Source: Spirochaetota bacterium (GTDB lineage Bacteria; Spirochaetota; GWB1-36-13; JAKPDD01). Taken from it: a stretch of DNA of 64,000 nucleotides. The notes under the pieces were generated by a model. That model saw only the letters and a program-made list of their open reading frames with translations. It made no database searches and had not been told where the DNA came from. The position numbers were made by a program, and so were the translations under genes. Where the stretch lies: positions 70,516-134,515 of the forward strand of contig JAKPDD010000043.1 in the NCBI GenBank assembly GCA_029552945.1. Direction: 5' to 3'. This document shows, piece after piece, positions 8,750-19,013 of the stretch; the first letter of the stretch is position 1; each line of letters starts with the position of its first letter.

Positions 8750-11563
8750 TTGGATAAAATAATAATAAAAGGTGCAAGGGTTCATAACCTTAAAAATATT
8801 TCACTTGAGATTCCAAAAAATAAACTTGTTGTTATAACTGGTTTGTCTGGTTCTGGCAAGTCATCACTTGCTTTTGATACTATATATGCAGAAGGGCAGA
8901 GAAGATATGTTGAGTCTTTATCTTCATATGCAAGACAGTTTCTAGGTATAATGGAAAAACCAGATGTTGAGTCTATAGAAGGCCTTTCACCAGCAATAGC
9001 AATAGACCAAAAAACTACAAGTAAAAACCCTCGTTCAACAGTGGGGACTGTCACAGAAATTTACGATTACCTTAGAGTTCTATATGCAAGAATAGGAGTC
9101 CCATATTGTCCCAACTGTAATATAGTAATAGAGGCAAATACAATAGACCAGATTACAGATGAGATTCTTTCTTATCCTGATGGTGAAAAAATTCAGATTT
9201 TATCACCTGTTGTAGTTGAAAGAAAAGGTGAATATAAAAAATTACTTGAAAGATTGTCTGAAAAAGGGTTTGTAAGGGTAAGGATTGATGGCCAGGTGTT
9301 TATGTTAGGGGAGGAGAATATTGAACTTGATAAAAATAAAAAACATACAATAGAGATAATAGTTGATAGAATAAAGTTAAGAAAAGATCAACGATCAAGA
9401 ATAAGTGAAGATATTGAAATAGCAGTTTCAAACTCAAACGGTATTATTAAAGTTATAAGAGAGAGTGGGGAAGAAAAAATATATTCGACACTTTATAGTT
9501 GTGTTTCGTGTGGTTTTAGTCTTCAGGAGATGCATCCAAGGTTGTTTTCTTTTAACTCTCCTATAGGAGCGTGTCCTGAGTGTCATGGTCTTGGGGTTAA
9601 ATATGTTATTGATCCATCTCGTGTTATTGATTATGATTTGTCTATAAATGATAATGCTATAAAAGTTATACTTGATATAGAGGGGAGTAAATGGTATAAG
9701 TCTATGTTTATTGCTTTAGCAAAGCATTACAATTTTAGTTTGGATAGGCCTTTAAGAGAACTTGGGGAAAATATAATTAACATGATACTTTATGGTAGTG
9801 ATGAAGAGATAGAGTTTGAAGTTAAAGGTCAGAACAGTAGTTTTAAGACAAGGAAAATGTTTGAAGGAATAATACCTATGATAGAAAGGAGGTATTCTGA
9901 GACTACAAGTGAAGCTGCTAAAGAGTATTATGAGTCTTTTATGAAGATGGAGATGTGCCCTGTATGTAAAGGGGATAGACTTAAGAAAGAGGCTTTATAT
10001 GTTAAATTAAGTGGACTTTCTATAATTGAGCTTTCTAAAAAGACAATAAAAGAGATATATGATTTTATATCAAATCTTAATCTTAATGAAAAGGGTAAGA
10101 TTATAGGTGGTTCTATAATAAATGAGATATTAAATAGATTAAAATTTCTACTTGATGTTGGACTTGACTATATAACATTACACAGACAATCTTCCACTTT
10201 ATCGGGTGGTGAATCTCAGAGGATAAGGCTTGCTACTCAGATAGGCACCAAACTTACTGGTGTTTTGTATGTACTTGATGAACCTACTATAGGGCTTCAT
10301 CAGAGAGATAATGAAAAACTGATTGCAGCTCTAAAAGAATTAAGAGATATAGGCAATACTCTTATAGTTGTTGAACACGATGAGGATACTATAAGAGAAT
10401 CAGATTATATAATTGATATGGGTCCTGGAGCTGGTGAAAATGGTGGCTATGTTGTTGCAGCAGGTAATATTGAGCAGTTAATGAAAAGTGAAGAGTCTCT
10501 TACCGGAAAATATTTATCAGGTAAAATTAAAATAGAAGTTCCTTCTAAACGCAGAGAAGGTAATGGTTCTTTTATAGAGATAAAAAATGTAAGAACAAAT
10601 AATTTAAAAAATATAAGTGTTAGAATACCATTAGGAATTTTTGTAGCTGTAACAGGAGTTTCTGGTTCTGGTAAGTCTTCTTTTGTTATAGATACACTGG
10701 TTCCAGCAATAAAATCTAAGATTAATACAGGAGATAGAATTTCAGGTGATCTATTTTTTGATGAGATAGAGATTGGCGATATAAATAAATTGATTGAAAT
10801 TGATCAGAGTCCAATAGGTAGGACTCCACGTTCAAACCCAGCTACATATACAAAGGTTTTTGATTTAATAAGAGATGTTTTTGCTAATACAAAAGAGGCT
10901 AAGATAAAAGGATATAAGCCTGGTAGGTTTTCATTTAATGTGAAAGGTGGTAGGTGTGAGGCATGTAAAGGGGATGGTGTAAAAAAAATTGAGATGCACT
11001 TTTTACCAGATGTTTATATAAAGTGTGATGTTTGTAATGGGAAAAGATTTAATAAAGAGACTTTAGATGTTATGTATAAAGGTAAAAATATTTATGAGGT
11101 CCTTGAAATGAGTGTTGATGAGGCAATAGAACACTTTGAGAACCACCCACAGATAGTATCTAAATTAAAAACACTACAGGAGGTAGGTTTAGGTTATATA
11201 AAACTGGGACAGAACTCAACAACATTATCTGGGGGTGAGGCACAGAGGATTAAACTTTCAAGAGAACTTTCAAAAAGGGATACTGGTAAAACACTATATA
11301 TACTTGATGAGCCTACTACGGGACTTCATTTTGCTGATGTATCTAAACTTATAAATGTACTGAATAAACTCGTTGATAAAGGTAATACTGTTTTGGTTAT
11401 AGAGCACAACCTTGATGTTATAAAGTCATGTGATTATATAATTGACCTTGGGCCAGAAGGTGGAGATAAAGGGGGATTTTTAGTAGCAGAGGGGACCCCG
11501 GAAGAGGTTGCTAAAAATAAAAATTCATATACGGGACAATTCCTTAAAAAGTTTCTCTTTTAA
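8750..11563 (+). CDS. uvrA: Excinuclease ABC subunit A
   Basis: DNA-damage recognition ATPase of nucleotide-excision repair. The 937 residues contain two ABC cassettes: Walker [10 protein letters not shown] near residue 32 and GVSGSGKSS near 640, two signatures beginning LSGGE, and Walker B segments [10 protein letters not shown] and [10 protein letters not shown]. The cysteine pairs CPNC, CVSC/CPEC and CEAC/CDVC are the zinc modules. The start is TTG at 8750, chosen because GGAG lies 7-8 bases before it and the next residues ([16 protein letters not shown]) match the family N-terminus. Confidence 0.98.
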   Translation: MDKIIIKGARVHNLKNISLEIPKNKLVVITGLSGSGKSSLAFDTIYAEGQRRYVESLSSYARQFLGIMEKPDVESIEGLSPAIAIDQKTTSKNPRSTVGTVTEIYDYLRVLYARIGVPYCPNCNIVIEANTIDQITDEILSYPDGEKIQILSPVVVERKGEYKKLLERLSEKGFVRVRIDGQVFMLGEENIELDKNKKHTIEIIVDRIKLRKDQRSRISEDIEIAVSNSNGIIKVIRESGEEKIYSTLYSCVSCGFSLQEMHPRLFSFNSPIGACPECHGLGVKYVIDPSRVIDYDLSINDNAIKVILDIEGSKWYKSMFIALAKHYNFSLDRPLRELGENIINMILYGSDEEIEFEVKGQNSSFKTRKMFEGIIPMIERRYSETTSEAAKEYYESFMKMEMCPVCKGDRLKKEALYVKLSGLSIIELSKKTIKEIYDFISNLNLNEKGKIIGGSIINEILNRLKFLLDVGLDYITLHRQSSTLSGGESQRIRLATQIGTKLTGVLYVLDEPTIGLHQRDNEKLIAALKELRDIGNTLIVVEHDEDTIRESDYIIDMGPGAGENGGYVVAAGNIEQLMKSEESLTGKYLSGKIKIEVPSKRREGNGSFIEIKNVRTNNLKNISVRIPLGIFVAVTGVSGSGKSSFVIDTLVPAIKSKINTGDRISGDLFFDEIEIGDINKLIEIDQSPIGRTPRSNPATYTKVFDLIRDVFANTKEAKIKGYKPGRFSFNVKGGRCEACKGDGVKKIEMHFLPDVYIKCDVCNGKRFNKETLDVMYKGKNIYEVLEMSVDEAIEHFENHPQIVSKLKTLQEVGLGYIKLGQNSTTLSGGEAQRIKLSRELSKRDTGKTLYILDEPTTGLHFADVSKLINVLNKLVDKGNTVLVIEHNLDVIKSCDYIIDLGPEGGDKGGFLVAEGTPEEVAKNKNSYTGQFLKKFLF

Positions 11564-11629
11564 TTTTTTTGATTTAAATTTTATTCTCTATTTTTCTTTG
11601 TTTTGTTAATTAAAAAATTGGAGGTAATA

Positions 11630-12190
11630 ATGGAAAAAAATTTTGCTAATCCAGCTCCTATTGGTCTTGCTGGATTTGGTATGACAACCATCTTGTTAAA
11701 TATTCATAATGCAGGTTTTATAGAACTTGATTCTATGATACTTGCTATGGGTATATTTATTGGTGGTATAGCACAGATAATTGCGGGAAAACTTGAGTTT
11801 CAAAAAGGTAATACTTTTGGAATGACTGCATTTACTCTTTATGGGTCTTTCTGGCTCTCACTCGTGGCTATTATTGTTATGCCTATTATAAATAATCCTG
11901 TAGTTAAACCAGCAACTTCAATATCTATGGGATTTTATCTTTTAATATGGGGCATATTCTCTATATTTATGACTTTAGCTGTATTTAAAAAAGGCAATTT
12001 TGCATTAAGGTTTATATTTGTAACCCTTGATGTTTTATTTTTATTGCTTGCTATTGCTAATTTTGCAAGATCATCACTTATCCATACAATTGCAGGATAT
12101 GAAGGTATTGTGTGTGGTGGAAGTGCTTTATATCTTTCAGTTGCAGAAGTCATAAATGAAAGTTATGGAAAAGAAGTTTTCCCTGTTTAA
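11630..12190 (+). CDS. GPR1/FUN34/YaaH-family acetate/succinate transporter
   Basis: Small inner-membrane carboxylate transporter or channel. 186 residues with the family hallmark NPAPIGLAGFGMTT at the N-terminus and about six hydrophobic helices, including GGIAQIIAGKLEFQKGNTFG, which is characteristic of SatP/YaaH. The frame is open upstream to a TTG at 11603, but ATG 11630 is preferred because TTGGAGG lies just before it and family members begin near this point. It is followed by a terminator at 12204. Confidence 0.92.
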   Translation: MEKNFANPAPIGLAGFGMTTILLNIHNAGFIELDSMILAMGIFIGGIAQIIAGKLEFQKGNTFGMTAFTLYGSFWLSLVAIIVMPIINNPVVKPATSISMGFYLLIWGIFSIFMTLAVFKKGNFALRFIFVTLDVLFLLLAIANFARSSLIHTIAGYEGIVCGGSALYLSVAEVINESYGKEVFPV

Positions 12191-12203
12191 TATTGATAAT
12201 TTT

Positions 12204-12227
12204 TGAGGCTTTTATTGCCTCACTTTT
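12204..12227 (+). terminator. Terminator after the YaaH-type transporter gene
   Basis: TGAGGC (12204-12209) and GCCTCA (12217-12222) form a stem with a 7-nt TTTTATT loop, followed by CTTTT. It lies 14 bp after the transporter stop. Confidence 0.7.
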
Positions 12228-12333
12228 AAAAATTTAAAAAATACTTGATTTTTATTCTAAAAATTTGGATTTTATAATAGATTATTATTTTAAGTATAAA
12301 ATTTTATCATAAAAAATTTTATGAGTACTTAAT

Positions 12334-13206
12334 ATGAGTATTTTAAAAAAAATAGGTCTTGGTATAGGAGCAAAAGGGTATAAAATACCAATATTTGTTA
12401 ACACATGGAATAATAGAATTATAGCAAGGGAAGGAGATTATTTTTCTAAGGATCTCCTTGAAAATGCAGTAATAGCTGGAAAAAAATTTGATGTTAAAAT
12501 TGTTGAAGTAAAAGACTCTTTTTTTATGAAAGACTTCCATAAATTAATGACAAAAGAGGTTGAAAAATATGGATTTGTAACTGAGAACTTGAAGTTCTTA
12601 AAAGACCTTGAAATATTAATAGCAAAAATTAAATTGCCAGAAAGAATTATTGAAGAGTTAGCCTGGATTAAGGATAATTATGATTATAATTATCATCATA
12701 TTACTGCAGTTGTGGGGCTTGCAGCAAGGATAGCAAAAGACTTTTTCATAAATGATGATGATGTTTTAAAGACAATAGAGGCTGGATTAACATATGATAT
12801 TGGTATAGGCAGGGTGTCTAAAAATATAATCAATAAATTAGGGTTTCTTAACAAAGAAGAAAGACATATAATGAATTATCATCCAATATATTCATCATTA
12901 CTTATTGCTCACTATTATAAAACTTATGAGAGTTATCTTATAGATGTTGCTTTAAATCACCATGAATCGTTAGATGGTACAGGTTATCCAAGGGGTATTA
13001 AAGTTAATGATATAATTACTCATATAATAAAATTGTCAGATCTTTTTGATGCTCTTATTTCAGCAAGGCCATTTAGAAAGTTTTATTCTGTTAAAGAGGC
13101 TTTTGAAATATGCGAAAAACTTATAAAAGATGGCAAAATAATACCTGAAATATTACCTATAATATATTCCTATTATCTTTTTGTTGATAAGTATCCTTAT
13201 ACTTGA
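12334..13206 (+). CDS. HD-GYP domain protein with degenerate metal site
   Basis: A relative of c-di-GMP phosphodiesterases. The first ~100 of 290 residues are unrecognised; the HD-GYP domain spans about 105-285. The GYP motif is intact (HHESLDGTGYPRG, His at 209-210) and ADxFDAL-like LSDLFDAL follows. The defining HD dyad is changed: the expected HDIGK reads YDIGI at 154-158, losing the metal-binding histidine and the lysine. Catalysis is therefore doubtful and it may only bind nucleotide or protein. ATG 12334 lacks a clear ribosome site, so the exact start is uncertain. No receiver domain is present. Confidence 0.82.
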   Translation: MSILKKIGLGIGAKGYKIPIFVNTWNNRIIAREGDYFSKDLLENAVIAGKKFDVKIVEVKDSFFMKDFHKLMTKEVEKYGFVTENLKFLKDLEILIAKIKLPERIIEELAWIKDNYDYNYHHITAVVGLAARIAKDFFINDDDVLKTIEAGLTYDIGIGRVSKNIINKLGFLNKEERHIMNYHPIYSSLLIAHYYKTYESYLIDVALNHHESLDGTGYPRGIKVNDIITHIIKLSDLFDALISARPFRKFYSVKEAFEICEKLIKDGKIIPEILPIIYSYYLFVDKYPYT

Positions 13207-13240
13207 TTTATAAAAAATAATTTTTTAATAAAAGGTTTTT

Positions 13241-13777
13241 ATGAAAATACTTGCTATTGGTGATTCAATTACCTGGGGATATCCTTTTGGACCTTCTGAT
13301 AGTTGGGTCAACATTCTGAATAAAGAGATTAAAAAGGATATTATCATAAACAGTGGGATTAATGGTCAAACTTTTTATGATATACTAAAGAGGATAGAAA
13401 GTGAGATAAATGAGTATAATCCTGAAATAATAATACTTACTGCTGGGATAAATGATGCTTTTTTAGATTATTCACTTGATGAAATAAACATGTATATAAA
13501 TAGGATAGTAGAGATTGTATCAAGTTATAAAATAAAAATAATATTTGGTATTCCATTTGAGGTAAACATACCTTATATTGATAGAAAGTTAAAAAATATT
13601 AATAATCTTATATTAAAAGTATGTGAGTTGAATGCTTATGATTATATAGACTTTAGAGATAAAAGGATAACATTTTTTGATGAATGTCATCCTGATAAGG
13701 AGGGGTATAAAGTTATGGCTGAGATTGTTAAAAATAAGATACTTAAATTATCTTATGTTAAGAAAATTATTTTCTAA
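13241..13777 (+). CDS. SGNH/GDSL-family hydrolase (esterase/lipase-like)
   Basis: Probable cytoplasmic esterase; no signal peptide is seen. The 178 residues show all SGNH blocks: Ser in GDSITWG (block I), the glycine block in INSGINGQT (II), Asn in TAGINDAFLD (III), and the catalytic Asp/His pair in FDECHPDKEGY (V). Length and motif order resemble TesA/arylesterase-type enzymes; the substrate cannot be told. Its 3' end overlaps the convergent TPR gene by 30 bp. Confidence 0.88.
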   Translation: MKILAIGDSITWGYPFGPSDSWVNILNKEIKKDIIINSGINGQTFYDILKRIESEINEYNPEIIILTAGINDAFLDYSLDEINMYINRIVEIVSSYKIKIIFGIPFEVNIPYIDRKLKNINNLILKVCELNAYDYIDFRDKRITFFDECHPDKEGYKVMAEIVKNKILKLSYVKKIIF

Positions 13778-14779
13778 AAACTCTATCATTTTTATAGCTT
13801 CATTATAGTATATTGAAATAGGGCCAAGGTCTTTTATTTTTTTATAATATTCATAAGAAAGATTGTACCCATTTAATCCGACAACTTTGTAATAGTGTCT
13901 TGCTAGAGTTATGTAAACAAACTCTTTTTCTTCAAACTCGTTAAACTTTCTTACAAGATTTTCAAATAAAGATATTGCTTTTTCAAGTTTTTTTTCTTTT
14001 AAATAAAAAAGCCCAAGCTGATAGTATACATCAGGTGAGTCTGGATAAAAGTTTTTAAGATAAACAAGTTCAGATTCAGCTTCTATATTTTTATCTGTTT
14101 TTGAATATGCCTTTGCCCTTGCAAGTCTTAAAAACAGTTCAAGGTCTTTAATGTTATTAAGATTATCCTCATTGCTTAATATTTCATCTATATAATTTAT
14201 AAGTCCATTATAGTCTTCCATCTTTTCGAAGATTGCAACTTTCTGTTTTATTATCCAGTCTTTTTCTATGTTATATTTTTCTTGATTTTCAAGGATTTTT
14301 TCAATTTCCTGTTTAGCTTTCTGTAATAAACCAGTTTCGATAAGTTCAGTAATATATTTTTTGATTGAGTAAGTAGTACCAATTTTAGTTTCATCTTTTT
14401 CCTTCTTCTCCGGTATTATTACTAGTGGTTTATCCTCTTTTGCTACAGGTATTTCATCATCTTTTCCCTTTATGTTAACAACATATGTTCTTATATCTAT
14501 TTTTTCATTTTCTTTTATGTAATTAAAAATTAAAATGCCTTTGAATTCTTTAGTTGCTTTAAAAACAAAATATGTATATAACTGACCTTTTCTGCTTGTT
14601 TCAAGGTTTAATCCGTCAGGTTTTGACTCTATTTGCCATTCTCCGTTATCATACTTATTTTGTAATGATATTACTATAGGTGTATTTATACTTGCATTTA
14701 TCATTATTGTGTTATCATTTTTTGAGTATAAACTGATAGTTGAGAATGTTATGAATATTAGCAATATTATTTTTTTCAA
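13748..14779 (-). CDS. Exported TPR-repeat protein
   Basis: 343 residues. An N-terminal Sec signal (KKIILLIFITFSTISLYS) indicates export to the periplasm. A beta-rich segment at about 25-110 is followed by a Glu/Lys-rich linker, and from about 145 by degenerate tetratricopeptide repeats, including SPDVYYQLGLFYLKEKKLEKA. No enzymatic motif is visible; a scaffold role in the envelope is likely. The start is TTG 14779, preceded by a GGGGGGATAGG ribosome site. It is divergent from the peptide-binding lipoprotein gene. Confidence 0.8.
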   Translation of the reverse strand: MKKIILLIFITFSTISLYSKNDNTIMINASINTPIVISLQNKYDNGEWQIESKPDGLNLETSRKGQLYTYFVFKATKEFKGILIFNYIKENEKIDIRTYVVNIKGKDDEIPVAKEDKPLVIIPEKKEKDETKIGTTYSIKKYITELIETGLLQKAKQEIEKILENQEKYNIEKDWIIKQKVAIFEKMEDYNGLINYIDEILSNEDNLNNIKDLELFLRLARAKAYSKTDKNIEAESELVYLKNFYPDSPDVYYQLGLFYLKEKKLEKAISLFENLVRKFNEFEEKEFVYITLARHYYKVVGLNGYNLSYEYYKKIKDLGPISIYYNEAIKMIEFLENNFLNIR

Positions 14780-14896
14780 CCTATCCCCCCCTGCTTGATA
14801 AGTTATAATTATAAAAATCGAATAGTTTGTAGTTTTTTTTAGTTAATTTATGTTAGTTTTTAAATTTTATTTTATAAAATTTTTTGAGGAACTAAA

Positions 14897-16885
14897 TTGA
14901 AAAAATATAAGTTTATAAATCTAGTGTTCTTGTTTATTTTCTCATGTACATTTTATAAAGGAACTGATTTAAAAGATAAAAGTATTGAGCTAAAGGTTAA
15001 AAAAGAGGAAAAAAATGTAGATACACTTGATAATATTATTAAAAAAGTTAAGGTAGATGAGTTTAATTATCCTAAAAATAGTAAGCCTAAAGAGGGCGGG
15101 AAGTTAAGGATAAGAACAAAAGCTGAGCCAAGAATGTTGTCACCGATACTTTCAAATGAATCACCTGCTGGTGCTATAATTGGGCTTGTATCTGATTCTC
15201 TTATAACTAGGGATCCTGAGACTTTTGAATGGCTTCCGTGGCTTGCATATGCATGGGAGAGAAAGGATAAGTTATGTATTGGAAACAGTTGTATTGAAGG
15301 CTATTATGATGGCAATAATTTTTATCAAGGTAGGGGTGTTATTACAACATTACCAGAATATGTTAAAATTATTGGTGCTGATTATTATATCTTTAATAAA
15401 AAGATTGGCTCTTCATTTAAAATAAAAAAGAATGGATATACAATTGATTTGATTCCTAATAATGGAGTATTAAAGTTATCAAAAAACTATAAATTATTAA
15501 AGAGTTCAGTATATATTTTTTATATTAGGGAAGGAATAACATGGCATGACTTTCATCCGTTTGATGGAAGGGATGTTGTTTTCAGTTATAATGTTATAAT
15601 GAACCCTTATGTTGATGCTGCTCATCTTAGAAATTACTATATTGATATAGAAAAGGTAACACTTATAGATAACTATACTGTAAGATTTGATTATAGAAAA
15701 CCATATTTTTTATCACTTTCGTTTTGTGGTGGAATACCTTTAGTACCACGACATAGATATAGAATTGAGTCTTTTAAGGGTGACCAGAGGTCTTTTGCTG
15801 AATTTTTCAATACTCACCCTGATAATTGGAAACCATTAGGTACAGGCCCTTATATATTTGATGTATGGGAAAAAGGAAAGTTTATAAAACTTGTTAAAAA
15901 CAAGAATTATTTTGCAAGAAAACTTAATTTGCCATACTTTGATCCTAGAAGACCTTACATAGATATTATAGAGTATAGGCTTATTACAAACGATAATGTA
16001 GCTTTAAAAGAGCTTGTTAGTGGGAATATTGAGGCTGACTTTGAAATAACACCTGAAGTCTGGTTTGATTCAAGGACTAATTCAGATTCTTTTAAACAAA
16101 ATATAGTCAGAGCAAAATATATTACACCTTTGTATGCATACATAGGATGGAACTTAAAAAGGTTATTTTTTCAGGATCCAAAGGTTAGGGTTGCTTTAAC
16201 ATATCTTGTACCAAGAAGAAAAATATTAGAAGAGATACATAAAGGGCTTGGAGATATTGTGACAGGTCCATTTTTTGTAGATAGTCCTATGTGTGATAGG
16301 AGTATTGAACCTTATGAATATAATCCTATTGAAGCAAGGAGACTTTTGAAAGAGGCTGGATGGGTTGACCATGATGGTGATGGGATCAGGGATAAAGATG
16401 GTGTGAAGTTTGAGTTTGAATATTTGGTTCATAATGGAAGGGATTATCATAAAAAGATAGCTGATATTATAAAAGAGAGTTTTGAGGAGGCTGGTATAAA
16501 AGTAAATATAAGAGTTATTGACTGGACAGTTTTTGCGAAGACTGTTTCAGAAGGTAATTTTGATGCTGTAAGGTTTGCATGGGGTACTGGAATAGATACT
16601 GATCCATATCAGGTCTGGCATTCTTCACAGATAAATGGTGGTTCAAACTTTATAGGGTTTTCTAATCCAGAAGTTGATAGAATACTAGAGGAGGCAAGAG
16701 AAGAATTTGATCAGATAAAAAGATGGCAGATGTATAGAAGATTACATAGAATACTCCATGAATTACAGCCATATACTTTTCTTTTTTCATTTCATAGCCT
16801 TGTTTTTTATAATAGGAAAATAAGAGGAGTCAAGTTTTATATTGGTGGCCCTAGTATTACAGAGTGGTATTTTGATGAGAATTAA
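14897..16885 (+). CDS. Family 5 (peptide/nickel-type) extracellular solute-binding lipoprotein
   Basis: Ligand-capturing subunit of a DppA/OppA-type ABC importer. The first 17 residues end in a lipobox (FIFSC), then a Lys-rich linker of about 60 residues. The SBP family 5 region runs from about 70 to 655: GGKLRIRTKAEPRMLSP, ISxPL-like segments, PLGTGPYIFDVWEKG, ARRLLKEAGWVDHDGDGIRDKDG and WHSSQINGGSNFIGFSNPEVD are typical. 662 residues is somewhat long because of the linker. The start is TTG 14897 with GAGGA upstream. No permease or ATPase genes are adjacent; it overlaps the next gene by 11 bp. Confidence 0.92.
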   Translation: MKKYKFINLVFLFIFSCTFYKGTDLKDKSIELKVKKEEKNVDTLDNIIKKVKVDEFNYPKNSKPKEGGKLRIRTKAEPRMLSPILSNESPAGAIIGLVSDSLITRDPETFEWLPWLAYAWERKDKLCIGNSCIEGYYDGNNFYQGRGVITTLPEYVKIIGADYYIFNKKIGSSFKIKKNGYTIDLIPNNGVLKLSKNYKLLKSSVYIFYIREGITWHDFHPFDGRDVVFSYNVIMNPYVDAAHLRNYYIDIEKVTLIDNYTVRFDYRKPYFLSLSFCGGIPLVPRHRYRIESFKGDQRSFAEFFNTHPDNWKPLGTGPYIFDVWEKGKFIKLVKNKNYFARKLNLPYFDPRRPYIDIIEYRLITNDNVALKELVSGNIEADFEITPEVWFDSRTNSDSFKQNIVRAKYITPLYAYIGWNLKRLFFQDPKVRVALTYLVPRRKILEEIHKGLGDIVTGPFFVDSPMCDRSIEPYEYNPIEARRLLKEAGWVDHDGDGIRDKDGVKFEFEYLVHNGRDYHKKIADIIKESFEEAGIKVNIRVIDWTVFAKTVSEGNFDAVRFAWGTGIDTDPYQVWHSSQINGGSNFIGFSNPEVDRILEEAREEFDQIKRWQMYRRLHRILHELQPYTFLFSFHSLVFYNRKIRGVKFYIGGPSITEWYFDEN

Positions 16886-17624
16886 TCTTATTGTTATTTA
16901 TCTTTTATTTTTTCTTTTTTCTATTTCTTGTTCAGATAATAGGAAATATTATATAAAAAATAATAGAGAGCTTAATAATAAGAGTAAAAATATAGAAAAA
17001 AGTAAAGAAAATTGCCAGAAAGATAATTTTCAGGGATCTTTTGAGAAATATGTTAGAGAAAAAATTGTTGAGTGGGTTTTAGAAAAGGAAAAAACACCAA
17101 AAATAAAAACTGTTTTGGTTAAAGACAAAAAGTTTAATGTAGATTGTAGCAATTTTGTTAGAGCTGCGTATTATAATGCCACAGATAATGATCTGTTTGA
17201 GGAGGCAACTAGACTTGGTATATATGAAAAAATAAAAAAAGATGATATGTTTTCAAGATCTAATTTTGGGGCACTTTTGCTGTATGTTTTATTTAAATTA
17301 AAATATAAGATTGTTGATAAACCATCTATTGGTGATATAATATTTTTTGATAGGACATATGATAAGAATAAAAACAATACATTAAAAGATGATGTTTTAA
17401 CTCATGTTGGTATAGTGGTCTCTATTGATGATGATGGAACTATTGAGTTTATACACGCAGGTACTAGTAAAGGGATAGAAAAGAGTTTTTTAAATTTGAA
17501 TTATAAAGATTCTTTTGTTGTTAATGGTAAGACTGTTAATTCTTACATTCAGAGAGTTTATTCATGGCATAGAAAGTCTGAAACTGCAGCATCACTTGTA
17601 AGAGGATTTGGGAGTATTTTCTAA
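16875..17624 (+). CDS. NlpC/P60-like cysteine hydrolase lipoprotein
   Basis: Probable cell-wall peptidase or amidase anchored in the envelope. 249 residues from ATG 16875, chosen because it directly precedes a signal sequence ending in the lipobox SISC. After a charged linker the catalytic cysteine appears in NVDCSNFVRAAYYNA (NlpC/P60 style DCSxFV), and the histidine in LTHVGIVVSIDDDG. The segment PSIGDIIFF between them matches the family's GDIVFF strand. The ATG overlaps the end of the peptide-binding lipoprotein gene, suggesting translational coupling and a shared role, perhaps in wall-peptide turnover. Confidence 0.78.
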   Translation: MRINLIVIYLLFFLFSISCSDNRKYYIKNNRELNNKSKNIEKSKENCQKDNFQGSFEKYVREKIVEWVLEKEKTPKIKTVLVKDKKFNVDCSNFVRAAYYNATDNDLFEEATRLGIYEKIKKDDMFSRSNFGALLLYVLFKLKYKIVDKPSIGDIIFFDRTYDKNKNNTLKDDVLTHVGIVVSIDDDGTIEFIHAGTSKGIEKSFLNLNYKDSFVVNGKTVNSYIQRVYSWHRKSETAASLVRGFGSIF

Positions 17625-17705
17625 AATTTTGACTTTTTAATTTATTACTGTTTAATTTTAATATCTTAAAATTATTTATTTTACATTTATATTGGAGGAT
17701 ATATA

Positions 17706-18842
17706 ATGAGTAGTTTTGTTAAAAAAGTATTACCTTTTCTTCTTGTTGTTGTTTTGATAAACTTCTGTAAGGGAGAAAATAATGATTGGGTTGCCAGAAT
17801 TGGAGATGATGTTATAACTCTTAGGGAGTTTAATACAAAGTTTGATATATTGCTTAAACTTAATTTTACAAGTGGGCAACTTGCTTTATTAAAAGAGAAT
17901 CCAGATGTAAAGAGACAGATATTAAACACAATTATATCTCAGAGAATGATATTAAAAGAGATGGGAAAATTATCGATAGGTTCAACAGAAATTAGGGTAC
18001 TTGAACTTCAGGCTTTGGCACAATACTTTATTTATAAAAATGTTATTCCTCAGGTTGATATACCATCAGATGACTTTCTTAAATCAAAGTATGAAGATAA
18101 AAATATTAAAAGTCTTCTAGAGAGTAAAGGTATAAAAAACTTTGAAGAGGCAAAAGAGATACTTGTTAGAGAATACCAGCAGGCAAGGTACTTAATGTTA
18201 CTTAGAAACTCACTTGAAAAATTAAAATATAAATATAAAGTTAAAGTAAATGATGAGTTTGATGAAAATGGTATTAATAATTATATCTCTGATAAGATAA
18301 AACAGGAGGATTATAGTAAAGTATGGCTTATAAATATAGAGGATAAGGTATACTACGCTAAAGATATAGAGGATATGATAAAGACAAATATACTTTTGAC
18401 TGGTTCTGAAGAAGCTTTAAAAGAATATGAAAAGTCGACTAATAAGGCTAATGTTAGAGGTAATATGCTTAACGAAATAATAGGAGTTTTACTTGTAAAG
18501 ACAGATGCTGAAAAAGAGGGTTGGATTAATGACCAGGAAACTAAAGACTTTATAAGTGTATTTATAGACAATGCAAAGACACAGATATATATTAATAATA
18601 AAATTGCGAAGAGTATACCAAAACCTGATGAGAAAGCTGCTTTGGAATATTTTAATAAAAATAAAGATAAGATAAAAAAGTCTTTTAATGAAGTTAAAGA
18701 TGCAATTATATATAATTTATGGATTGAAGATGTAAAATTAAAGGCAGCAAAATATATTGATAAACTTGTTTCTGAAGCTAAGATAGATATAAATGATAAA
18801 TATTTTAACAAAAAAGATGAGCCCAAGGATCAAAACAAATAG
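17706..18842 (+). CDS. SurA N-terminal-like periplasmic chaperone without a rotamase domain
   Basis: 378 residues, with a signal peptide (VLPFLLVVVLINFCKG) that could end in an atypical lipobox cysteine. Residues about 27-110 match the SurA/PrsA/trigger-factor-like opening: WVARIGDDVITLREFNTKFD, then NPDVKRQILNTIISQRMILKE. The remainder is helical and charged, with another helix pair near the C-terminus. I do not find the parvulin motifs (the GGDLGxF-type block), so prolyl isomerase activity is not supported. Likely an envelope-protein chaperone. The start has GGAGG 7 bp upstream. Confidence 0.72.
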   Translation: MSSFVKKVLPFLLVVVLINFCKGENNDWVARIGDDVITLREFNTKFDILLKLNFTSGQLALLKENPDVKRQILNTIISQRMILKEMGKLSIGSTEIRVLELQALAQYFIYKNVIPQVDIPSDDFLKSKYEDKNIKSLLESKGIKNFEEAKEILVREYQQARYLMLLRNSLEKLKYKYKVKVNDEFDENGINNYISDKIKQEDYSKVWLINIEDKVYYAKDIEDMIKTNILLTGSEEALKEYEKSTNKANVRGNMLNEIIGVLLVKTDAEKEGWINDQETKDFISVFIDNAKTQIYINNKIAKSIPKPDEKAALEYFNKNKDKIKKSFNEVKDAIIYNLWIEDVKLKAAKYIDKLVSEAKIDINDKYFNKKDEPKDQNK

Positions 18843-18855
18843 GATTTAGAACTAA

Positions 18856-18884
18856 AAAAGAGGGTAATCCCCCTCTTTTATCTT
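18856..18884. terminator. Bidirectional terminator between convergent genes
   Basis: AAAAGAGGG (18856-18864) and CCCTCTTTT (18871-18879) pair over 9 bp around TAATCC. T-runs follow on either strand, so it can serve the SurA-like gene (+) and the GAF-PP2C gene (-). Confidence 0.8.
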
Positions 18885-19013
18885 AAGTTTAATAGAAAAT
18901 TTTACTATAAGAAAATTTTAAAAATATAAATCCTTAATTATAAAATTTGTCTAATAAATTGTAGAATTTTTTAATATTATACCTTTAGATTATGTATACA
19001 TCTATTTGCCAAT

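Noticed and set aside
18353-18826. 157-codon minus-strand frame within the SurA-like gene
   Set aside because: Hydrophobic low-complexity mirror; the plus-strand gene has a start signal, signal peptide and family motif.
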